From the NCBI GenBank assembly GCA_011109175.1, contig RDEW01000037.1:36441-100440 (forward strand): 64,000 nt of DNA. The letters are read 5' to 3'. Below are positions 44,677 through 55,125 of the stretch, piece by piece. The notes beneath the pieces were generated by a model, which worked only from the letters and a program-made list of their open reading frames with translations, searched no databases and had not been told where the DNA came from. The stretch comes from Dicyema japonicum. Lineage: Eukaryota > Dicyemida > Rhombozoa > Dicyemidae. The stretch's first letter is position 1. Each line of letters begins with the position of its first letter. Made by a program: the position numbers and the translations under genes.

Positions 44677-45729
44677 ATGCAACAGCTCGATGCTATCGAT
44701 TCCCTCTTCCGGAGTACTATTGAACGTATCACAAATGTGAAATTTGACGACCAAGGGTGGGACCAAGCGACCCTACCCGTTAGCCTGGGCGGACTGGGAA
44801 TCCCTTCAACGAAAGATCTGGCTTGCCCTGCTTATCTATCCTCTTTGGGCTCCAGCCGACTGCTGGTCAGGATGATTCTTCAACTCCAAACAGAATCATC
44901 TGAAATCACAGAGATGGAGCATTTGAAGGGGATGATGCCTGAGCAGAAAGATCGTTACAGGACCATCTGCGAGGATAAATATGAGAGGCTTCTGAACCAA
45001 TCAAACCAACACAGACGTGCATGTCTAGTCACTGGAAGATGCGAATCGAGTGGCGCATGGATCAATCCACTCCCAGTTGGCAGTGTCGGGACCCATCTTG
45101 ACGACGATACTGTCCGCATCGGCATCTCCACCAGACTTGGACTGGAGATTTGCCGGACCCACAAATGCCGATGTGGCGCAACCGTCGATTGTTATGGACT
45201 CCATGCCCTCTCTTGTCGAAGGAGTGCAGGACGATTCCCAAGACACAAGGCGATCAACGAAATTGTCAAGCGAGCCCTGGAGTCTGCGAAATACCCAGCC
45301 ATACTAGAACCTGTTGGTCTGGACAGAGGAGACGGAAAACGTCCCGACGGGATCACAATTTTCCCATTCGAAGTGGGGAAACCTTTGGTCTGGGACGCTA
45401 CTTGTGTCGACACGCTTTGCCCGTCCAACATTGTCGGGAGCGCGGTATACACACTGTATTCCGCGGAAAAAACGATGATGGCAAAGGAGAAGAAGTACGA
45501 AGCGCTACGCGACCGATTCGCGTTTTATCCGAAAGTGGTCGAGACAACTGGAGGAATAAGTGGAAAATCGCTTCGCTTCCTAAAGAAACTTGGACGCTTA
45601 GCTACACTAAAAAGCCACGACGCACGTGAGACCCGGTGGCTACTCCAGTTGATCTCTGTTGCAATCGTGAGAGGCAACGCAACGTCGATAATGTCGGCGG
45701 GGTCCACTTTGGATGGATGGCAGTTTTAA
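44677..45729 (+). CDS. RLE-type LINE, intact C-terminal 350-residue frame (thumb, zinc finger, endonuclease)
   Basis: Open from an ATG to a stop with no internal defect. Residues ~1-60 are thumb (FDDQGWDQATLPVSLGGLGI). HKCRCGATVDCYGLHALSC (ending ~180) is the Cys-Cys-His-Cys finger. GRFPRH (~185-190), KRPDG (~221-225) and LVWDATCVD (~237-245) form the restriction-like endonuclease core. The end is SVAIVRGNATSIMSAGSTLD. It follows the RTE RT in the same direction with a 20-bp gap, so its own RT core is missing. This is a 5'-truncated insertion, or the two are joined by rearrangement. The intact frame suggests a young copy. Confidence 0.88.
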   Translation: MQQLDAIDSLFRSTIERITNVKFDDQGWDQATLPVSLGGLGIPSTKDLACPAYLSSLGSSRLLVRMILQLQTESSEITEMEHLKGMMPEQKDRYRTICEDKYERLLNQSNQHRRACLVTGRCESSGAWINPLPVGSVGTHLDDDTVRIGISTRLGLEICRTHKCRCGATVDCYGLHALSCRRSAGRFPRHKAINEIVKRALESAKYPAILEPVGLDRGDGKRPDGITIFPFEVGKPLVWDATCVDTLCPSNIVGSAVYTLYSAEKTMMAKEKKYEALRDRFAFYPKVVETTGGISGKSLRFLKKLGRLATLKSHDARETRWLLQLISVAIVRGNATSIMSAGSTLDGWQF

Positions 45730-45840
45730 ATATGCTTTACTGGGGATAAATTAACTTGATTATTTTTTCAATTAATTATAAAATTGGTTTCTTTTAATTT
45801 AACCCTTGATAAAGTTATTAAATTTTTTTTTCTTTACAAA

Positions 45841-48705
45841 ACAATTTTTTTAACAATTAAACAAATGTCAGTTGAGCAAACACGTTTATTATTAAGTGAA
45901 ACACGTTTATTAAGTGGTGTGGTGTGATCAACAAAAATCTCATAGAAAATAAAGAACGAAAAAAAGACAAAGTACGAGGAACAAATACAGTACGGATAAA
46001 TCAGGTATGTTTTTTATGTGGAAAATCGAACATCAGGAAATATGGGATTAACTGCACTCAATGTGAATTATTCGCCCATCTGGGCTGCATAAAAATGAGT
46101 AAAGCTTGCGCCGAGACGCTGTCGAGTTGGCTGTGCCCCTCTTGTATTGGAATGGAGGCCCCCAGGCGGGAAAAAATAATTCAGTCAAACTTTACACTGC
46201 CACATACAGACATACTCTCTTGAAGATCTCGAACCTCAGGAAAGCCATGAAGATCCCAGTAAAAATCTCTAAAGGAGTACGAATTGCCGCAGCAACGTGT
46301 CTTTCAGATGCCATTGATCATGCACTATCTTCTGACAGTTGGGAATCCTGGCTAAAACTTATATGCTTTGCACCTGTCGTACTCGGAATACCTACAAAGG
46401 AATCTGAGGACAACAATAAAGAAACAAACTCCGACTCAACTTATCCGGGAAACTGAAACGAAACATAATGAATTTTAGCTGTCATAACATACACGCAATA
46501 CTTGAACATCCACTTAATGTCAATGAGGTCGAAACCAGAGGAGCATTCATCAAAGATGCCCCCAACAAACTAAAGGAGAGAGTAAACCGGAAACTTCTGG
46601 AAGGCGACGTGCGGGCAGCCTTACGAGTTATCACATCCGATGACACAGTATTGTCTTGTACTCGCGAGGCCCTAAATTCCTTAATACTAAAGCATCCAGA
46701 TGCACCGACTGACTATGAAAAGTTTTTGAGCTTTCAAAAAACCCAACGGAGGAATCCGCCCCATTGCGGTCGGGAACTATTTTAGAAGACTTGCAGCAAA
46801 AGTAGCATCGACCATGGTGAGCCGACAACTTGGAGAGGAGTTCTTTCCTAAACAAATGGGTGTTAGTATCCAGAACGGATGTGAGGTTGCGGTTCATGCA
46901 GCAAGGCGTTTCTTCACACAGAAAAATATCTAAAATGAATGCATTGGAATCAAGTTGGACATAACGAATGCCTTTAATTCTCTCAGAAGAGACGAAATTA
47001 TAAAAACGTGTTGGAAGCGGGCTCCAAAGCTTTACCCTCTTGTCAATCTATCCTATGGGGAAGATACGTCTTTGGTTTTTGAAAATGAAATTATTAAATC
47101 AAAAACGGGTGTACAACAAGGAGATCCGCTCGGACCTCTATTATTTGCCTTGACCATTGATGAGGTTATGAGTTCAATTGATGCTCAGCTAAATCTCCGG
47201 TACCTCGATGATGCCACAATTGGAGGATCGTTCAAAGAAACATACAATTCATTACGTAAAGCGTTACCCGCTTTAAAACATTTGGGCTTGGACATCAATG
47301 TTAACAAATCAGAGCTAATAAATGTCTCATATCCATACACCGACTTCCTCTCTATCAAGGAGTCTTTTAACGAACTGCTTTCTGGGATCCCGACTGTGCC
47401 AGTTGATAAATTATATTTCCTCGGATGCCCACTCAGCGAAGAAGAACTCAAGAACCATCTACTTTCCAAAAATGAAGAATTAACACGCCTTGCGAAAAGA
47501 TTGTCATGTCTCGACTCTCACACATCTTTCTTCCTGATGAGAAACAACATCGGACTACCCAAGCTTTTATATCTACTCCGATGTTCACCCTGCTACGAAC
47601 AATATGACATTCTACTTTCAATAGACAAGTCTCTCAAGCAAACAGTGAGTCACTAATTAACGTCCGCTTCGACGAACTTGGTTGGAAACAATGTAAGCTT
47701 CCCTCTGGATTTGGGGGTGTCGGAATGAGATCGGCGCTGGAGGTTGCGTACCCGGCATACCTATCGTCTCTTTCAAGCTGCAGTCATTTGACACGGCAAG
47801 TCCTTCATAACACAATTGGACTTCGCTGGAATGAGTCATTTGACGAAGCTTGTCGGAAATGGAACGGGTCCGGACTCAAAATCCCGAAGACACAACGAAG
47901 CAAAGTAATTGGGATGACATAGTCTGCTCCAAAATTTTGGAAGACCTTAAAAAAGAACAAATCAACATCGTCTGGCTTGTTTGGTGTCAGCTTCAAGTAG
48001 AGGGACTGGAGCATGGCTTGGTGCAATACCTTGCCCATACCTCGGGACCTTTTTGGACGACGATTCTTTGAGGATTGGAATCGGACAAAGGCTGGGACTA
48101 GACATTTGCCAGGAGCACCGATGCCGATGCAGGAAAACAGTCGATGCGAGAGGATTGCACCCGCTGTCCTGCAGAAGAAGCGCCGGAAGTGAACCACGTC
48201 ATGCTGCTCTGAATGATGTGATCGTCAGAGCTCTGAAGGCTTCAGGCTTCCCAGCACAGCTTGAACCAGTGGTTCTTGATCGAGGAGATGGGAAGAGACC
48301 TGACGGGATGACCCTTTTCCCCTTCACCTCTGGAAGATCTTTGGTCTGGGACGCAACTTGCATAGACACTTTCTCAAGCACGAACATTTTTAAATCGGTT
48401 CAGACACCTGGAGCAGCTGCTTCGACTGCGGATAACCTAAAAATCAAGAAATATTCTTGCCTCGGAGATCGCTACCGATTTACTCCTGTTGCGACCGAAT
48501 CATCGGGATCCGTTGGTCTAATGACGGCTGAATTCTTGCAAGAACTCGGAGGATTGCTTGTTAGAAAGAAAAGGGATCAACGAGAAGGGTTATGGCTAAG
48601 ACAAAAGTTAGGAATAGCCATACTCCGAGGGAACTCGTTCGCAATCCGCGCACCAGGCTTCCTCAACTGACATTTGTTTAATTGTTAAAAAAAATTTTGT
48701 TTTAA
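45841..48705 (+). mobile_element. Near-complete RLE-type LINE with N-terminal PHD finger
   Basis: PHD finger at 46005-46145: Cys pairs in QVCFLCGKSN and NCTQCELFAHLGC, closing SWLCPSC (C4-H-C3). Then GVRIAAATCLSDAIDHAL, RVNRKLLEGDVRAALRVITS and GIRPIAVGNYFRRLAAKVAS (RT motifs 0-1). The frame 46955-47656 has LDITNAFNSLRRDE (motif A), GVQQGDPLGPLLFALTIDE (B') and LNLRYLDDATIGGS (YLDD). The thumb, CCHC finger and RLE core (GKRPDGMTLFPF, LVWDATCID) run to GFLN and stop at 48670. Frame changes at about 46220, 46460, 46780, 47660 and 47890 break it. The 5' edge is an inverted copy of its own 3' UTR. Members cut DNA with the RLE and prime from the nick. The PHD suggests targeting to marked chromatin (inference). 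Confidence 0.85.
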
Positions 48706-48799
48706 AAGTCATTAAATAAATAGGAAAACCCTGTATATTTTTAAAATTATTTTCAATTAAATTTAAAAAAGAACGTGTTCAATTTTATCCTTGTAGGAA

Positions 48800-49083
48800 T
48801 GTCCTGTTCAAATAATTCAATGAATAAAAATACATATATCAAGTATGGATTCACTCTGATAACTTCTGAAGGTAAATTAAAACCACAATGTGTCTTGTGT
48901 TCTGAGGTTTTGGCGTCTACTTCACTTAAGCCGACTTCACTTAAGTTAAAGAGGCATATAGAATCCAAACATCTTAGTTCAAAACAAAAGTGTGTTGATT
49001 TCTTCAAATTCAAAGCCCAAAGATTGATCTATTCAAGATTTGATCAATCTGGAATATTATCCCAAATATTTCATACGGTTTGA
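48800..49083 (+). pseudogene. BED-type zinc finger of a hAT/ZBED-like transposase (fragment)
   Basis: The frame reads YIKYGFTLITSEGKLKPQCV, LCSEVLASTSLKPTSLKLKR and HIESKHL. The Cys-X2-Cys...His-X4-His with 'LKP.SLK.KRH...KH' is typical of the N-terminus of ZBED5/SCAND3-like hAT proteins. The next residues (KCVDFFKFK) fit too. The SLKP segment is duplicated in part. The frame stops at 49083 and no DDE domain follows. Confidence 0.75.
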
Positions 49084-49274
49084 AAGCTTCTTATCTAATT
49101 AGTAAGAAAATTTATATATTTCTAATCTCTCGAAAATTTGGAATTTTTTTAATTTTTTTATACGCATAATTGTAATTAAATAAATCATTTACATGCATCA
49201 TCCTCATGTTATGTCTAGTTCAGTGAATTATCCTAAATGCTACATTAAAGACGTCTCTGAAAAACCTACGACAA

Positions 49275-51412
49275 AAGAGGGAAGATGATAATTGAGGACC
49301 TCCATATCCTATGTATACTCAAAGATCCTCGACGTAATGATAAACCTTCTTCTATCGACATCTCATTGTCATCACCGTCCTTGGCCCCACTTATTGACTG
49401 GTCAGTGAAGTATGACACCAGTAGTGACCACAACCCAATATTTTTGGAGGTCAAAACAAGGTCACGGATAAAAGGACAATGCCCAACAATAACTAACTAC
49501 AGCCTTGCGAATTGGAAAGGATTCAAGGAATACTTCGATAATTGTATTGGACTATTAAATTTCCCCACTTTTCCCTCATTCGAACAATTAGTGAAATGGT
49601 TCAACTCCATTATAAACGATGCGAAAAAGAAGTACATTCCTATGGGGAGACAACCAACGTCATCAAAACGTTTTAACACAACGACGAAACATCTGATCAG
49701 CGAACGAAATAATCTAAAGATGGTAAAATCGCTACCAGAAGAGAACATCAGGAAAATACGAGAATTGAACAGAGAGATCGACAACAACATAAAGACAGAA
49801 AATGCAAATAGATGGACGAAACTATCGAAAGCTCTCTACAAAAACCCCCCAATGCAAAAAGTGTGGAAGTGGATCAAAAACATCAAAAAACCCTCCCCAG
49901 AAAGAAAAGTTTAAGTCTACATAAAACCACACACTCTGATAAAATATTACACATCTATATCCTACAAGAAATTTTCAAAAGAACACCAAGTATTCCTGAA
50001 AAAGATTGAACCGAAACGGTCCGATGACTGGATCCTATTTACTAGTCAGGATGTTCGCAGAGCCATATCTAAGGCCAACAACTCAGAGCTCAAAGGACCA
50101 GACAACATAACCACATGTGAACTGAAGCACCTAGGCCATCGAGACCTGGAACTATTAGCCTATATATTCAACCTATCCATTAACACAAATACCCTGAAAT
50201 ATGGAAGAAGTCTCTAATCAGACCTATCCGAAAACCCAACACACCAATAGATGAACCATCTTCCTGTCGCCCAATATCTATTCTAAGTCCGGTCTCAAGG
50301 ATCCTTGAAAGGCTTGTGTTGGAAAAAATACAAGACTCAATAACTCCGACCCAGCACGGATTCCGGGACAACCATTCGACACAACACACCTTACAACCCT
50401 CACACAATTCATTGCGGAAGGATTTAACTCCCACAAACCACATCAGAGGACAGTACTTATATCCGTGGACATCACAAAAGCGTTCGACTCATTCCCCAGG
50501 TAACTCCTAACAAAGAAAACTCCTATACGAAACCAACATCCAGCCGAACCTGAAACTTCCTAAATGGAAGACGAGTACAAGTACTCTGCAACAACATCAA
50601 ATCAAGATCTTGCTATTTCCCAAATGGTGTCTCTCAAGGCTCCCCACTATCACCCCAACTCTTCAATCTCTACATAAACGACATGCCTTAACCTGTAATG
50701 AAAACTGTCTAATCCTCTCCTATGCCAACGATATTATTCTTGCTTCCAAGAACAGAAGCATTCAATCAGCGACTCAGTTGGCTCAACAAATGCTCGACAA
50801 CTTGGAACTATGGTTCTCGAAGCGGAGACTTGACACATCAGCAGCAAAGTCCATTGTCACACTGTTTACCACCTACAAGAGACAGCTCTGTATCGAACCA
50901 AAAGTCTTTATGAAGAACGAAGCTATCTCTATTAAAAAAACACCGAGGATTTGTGAGTAACCTTTGATTAGGGACTCACCTTTATCCGGCATGTTGAAAA
51001 CAGAGTAACTTATGCTCTGAAAAAAATGAGAATTTAAAAAGTGCTCCTTAATAGGCAATGCAAATGTCACGATCTTCTTCATTGAAATTATCTGCAATCG
51101 AGGAGACCCTAATAAAGTTAATTGGACCAGATCACTATATCCAACCGATTGAAAACTTTTTAATTGAACTACAACGGAAACTATAAAAGGAGGCTCTTCT
51201 ACCGAGCTGTCCTCTATTCCAAATACTATCGAATTATCTAAAATCATACACAAATTATGAGCCGATGCCATGTCCAATGAGAAGAGCTCTTCAGGATTCT
51301 CGACCCCGCCGTACTCGTCCTCACTTTTATCGGTCTGGGATCACTTAGTTAGATAAGAACTTTTATTTCTTTCTCTTTGACCCAGTAATCCTGGGGTTAA
51401 TAATAATAAAGC
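49275..51412 (+). mobile_element. LINE family F (APE end, connector, RT), frameshifted
   Basis: The 209-codon frame 49285-49914 has SLAPLIDWSVKYDTSSDHNP (APE end with SDH) and connector MQKVWKWIKNIKKPSPE. Later frames give AISKANNSELKGPDNITTCE (RT motif 1), TPTQHGFRDNHSTQ, FPNGVSQGSPLSPQLFNLYI in one frame, LILSYANDIILASKN (YADD read as YAND) and GLTFIRHVENRVTYALKKM. The 3' tail is taatcctggggttaataata at about 51390-51412, resembling the SINE2 tail. Inactive. Confidence 0.82.
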
Positions 51413-51725
51413 CGTCTCTGCTTACAACTCTTTTTCATTAATAAATTTTCAACTAAATTAAAAATCTCTTAAGGTATATTGAGATATATAAAAAATGGCA
51501 AAGAGCTTAATGAAATTGATCGCTTTAATAAACGAAAACTGAGCACAAAGCAGAATTATTTATACAAGATGGATATTTATGAATTGGACTGAGTACATTC
51601 TCGAAGAAGTATACTTGTATAATTAATCACTGCATTCGTAAACAGGAATTTTAAATTATATAAAAGTAAAATGAAGACCCTTTTTGGATATATCTAGAAA
51701 TTCCTGCTTTCAACACAAAGGTACC
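51413..51725. other. AT-rich transition to satellite
   Basis: No coding or clear repeat signal. The satellite sequence is not yet present. Confidence 0.5.
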
Positions 51726-51773
51726 TGCACTATAGAATTCATAATGTGTTAAGGATTAGAATTCTATAGTGCA
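51726..51773. repeat. 15-bp inverted repeat at left edge of satellite
   Basis: tgcactatagaattc (51726-51740) and gaattctatagtgca (51759-51773) are perfect reverse complements around an 18-nt spacer. The right arm is ordinary satellite sequence in forward orientation and the left arm is the same piece inverted. Confidence 0.9.
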
Positions 51774-53997
51774 TATCAAGTCACAAGTAGTGTAGAATTA
51801 CTTTAGTCGATTGTATGATGAGCATGATTATCTAATTATTAACTAAAATTTTTTTGATAAAAGAATTGTGCATATCAAGTCGCAAGTAGTGTATAATAAC
51901 TTTCGTAGATTGTGTAATGATCATGATTACCAAATTCATTACTATAATATTTTGGAAAAGCTATATTGCATAACATTTCACATGTAAAGTAGAATAATTT
52001 CTATATTGTGTAATGATCATTATTATCTAATTCATTACAATAATATAGATAAATCTCTATAATGCATATCAAGTGAAAATTATGTTGAATATTTTTCGTT
52101 AATTATTTAATGATCTTCAATCTCTAATTGAGTACATTTATACGATCAGAATTGTGTGATGATCATTATTATCTATTTCTTTACTAAAATTTTTTTTGAT
52201 AAAGGTATTGTGCGAATCAGGTTCACAATTAATATATAATAACTTTCGTAGATTGTGTAATGATCATGATTACCTAATTCATTACTATAATATTTTGAAA
52301 AAGCTATATTGCATAACATTTCACATGTAAAGTAGAATAATTTCTATATTGTGTAATGATCAATATTATCAAATTCATACAATAATATAGATAAATTCTA
52401 TAATGCATATAAAGTGAAAATTATGTTGAATATCTTTCTTGATCATTTAATGATCTTGAACTCTAATTGAGTACATTTATACTGTCAGAACCTATATTGC
52501 ATAACAATTCACAATAGTTTTGAGATACTTATTACATAATTAAATGATCAAGATTCTCAAATATCATCCATTAATATATGAAAAACCAAAATTGTGAATT
52601 GATCATTATTACCTAATTCATTACAATAATATTTTGATAAATCTATACTTCATAAAAAATCACATGTTAAGTAGAATATTTTCGTAGATTGTTTATTGAT
52701 CATTATTATCTAATTCATTCAATAATATAGAATAATTCTATAGTGCATATCAATTAACAAGTAACAATGAGAATTTTCATCAATTGTGTAATGATCATGA
52801 TTATCATAACATTCACATGTAAAGTAGAATAATTTCTATATTATCATTATTATAATTATTATATTGAGTAAAATCTATACTTCATAAAAAATCACATGTT
52901 AAGTAGAATATTTTCGTAGATTGTTTATTGATCATTATTATCTAATTCATTACAATAATATGGAATAATTCTATAGTGCATATCAATTAACAAGTAACAA
53001 TAAGAATTTTCATCAATTGTGTAATGATCATGATTATCATAACATTTCACATGTAAAGTAGAATAATTTCTACATTGTGTAATGATCATTATTATCAAAT
53101 TCATTACAATAATATAGATAAATTCAATAGTGCATATCGATTCACAAGTAACACTTAGAATTTTCTTCAATTGTGTGATGATCATGATTACCTAATTCAT
53201 TACTATAATATTTTGAAAAAGCTATATTGCATAACAATTCACATGTAAAGTAGAATAATTTCTATATTGTGTTATGATCATTATTATCTAATTCTTTACT
53301 AAAATTTTTTTGATAATGCTATAAGAAAAATATCACATGTAATGTAGAAAATTTTCGGAGATTGCGTATTGATCATTATTATCTAGTTCATTACAATAAT
53401 ATGGAATAATTCTATAGTGCATATCAATTAACAAGAACACTAAGAATTTTCGTCAATTGTGTAATGATCATGATTATCTAATTCATTACAATAATATAGA
53501 TAAATTCTATAATGCATATCAAGTGAAAATTATGTTGAATATTTTTCGTTAATTAATTAATGATCTTCAATCTCTAATTGAGTACATTTATACGATCAGA
53601 ATTGTGTGATGATCATTATTATCTAATTCTTTACTAAATTTTTTGATAAAGTTATTGTGCGATTCAGGTCACAATTAATATATTAATAACTTTCGAAGAT
53701 TATGTAATGATCATTATTATCAAATCATTACAATAATATAGATAAATTCTATAATGCGTATAAAGTATGAAAATTATGTTGAATATCTTTCTTGATCATT
53801 TAATGATCTTGAACTCTAAATTGAGTACATTAATACTGTCAGAACCTATATTGCATAACAATTCACAATAGATTTGAAATACTTATTACATAATTAAATG
53901 ATCAAGATTCTCAAATATTCATCCATTAATATATGAAAAACCAAAATTGTGAATTGATCATGATTACCTAATTCATTACTATAATGTTTTGATAAAT

Positions 53998-55125
53998 CTA
54001 TACTTCACTAAAATTCACATGTTAAGTAGAATATTTTCGTAGATTGTTTATTGATCATTATTATCTAATTCATTACAATAATATGGAATAATTCTATAGT
54101 GCATATCAATTAACAAGTAACAATAAGAATTTTCATCAATTGTGTAATGATCATGATTATCATAACATTCACATGTAAAGTAGAATAATTTCTATATTGT
54201 CATTATTATCTAATTATTATATTGATAAATCTATACTTCATAAAAAATCACATGTTAAGTAGAATATTTTCGTAGATTGTTTATTGATCATTATTATCGA
54301 ATTCATTACAATAATATGGAATAATTCTATAGTGCATATCAATTAACAAGTAACAATAAGAATTTTCATCAATTTGTGTAATGATCATGATTATCATAAC
54401 ATTCACATGTAAAGTAGAATAATTTCTATATTGTCATTATTATCTAATTATTATATTGATAAATCTATACTTCATAAAAAATCACATGTTAAGTAGAATA
54501 TTTTCGTAGATTGTTTATTGATCATTATTATCTAATTCATTACAATAATATGGAATAATTCTATAGTGCATATCAATTAACAAGTAACAATAAGAATTTT
54601 CATCAATTGTGTAATGATCATGATTATCATAACATTCACATGTAAAGTAGAATAATTTCTATATTGTCATTATTATCTAATTATTATATTGATAAATCTA
54701 TACTTCATAAAAAATCACATGTTAAGTAGAATATTTTCGTAGATTGTTTATTGATCATTATTATCTAATTCATTACAATAATATGGAATAATTCTATAGT
54801 GCATATCAATTAACAAGTAACAATAAGAATTTTCATCAATTGTGTAATGATCATGATTATCATAACATTCACATGTAAAGTAGAATAATTTCTATATTGT
54901 CATTATTATCTAATTATTATATTGATAAATCTATACTTCATAAAAAATCACATGTTAAGTAGAATATATTCGTAGATTGTTTATTGATCATTATTATCTA
55001 ATTCATTACAATAATATGGAATAATTCTATAGTGCATATCAATTAACAAGTAACAATAAGAATTTTCATCAATTGTGTAATGATCATGATTATCATAACA
55101 TTTCACATGTAAAGTAGAATAATTT
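53998..55125 (+). repeat. Five near-identical 233-bp higher-order units
   Basis: ctatacttca recurs at 53998, 54231, 54465, 54698 and 54931, spacing 233, 234, 233 and 233. The sequence between is almost unchanged. Each unit holds two dyads plus a deleted third subunit, marked by the string attgtcattattatctaatt in place of the usual dyad. This is the most homogenised part of the array. Confidence 0.9.

Noticed and set aside
44200-44766. 188-codon minus-strand frame
   Set aside because: It is antisense to the RTE RT core, whose plus-strand motifs (LRYADD, NIKKTKIM) are unmistakable.
44677-45729. Host gene encoding a novel zinc-finger nuclease
   Set aside because: The intact frame is tempting, but its finger, PD...D block and C-terminus match other retrotransposon copies in the same window.
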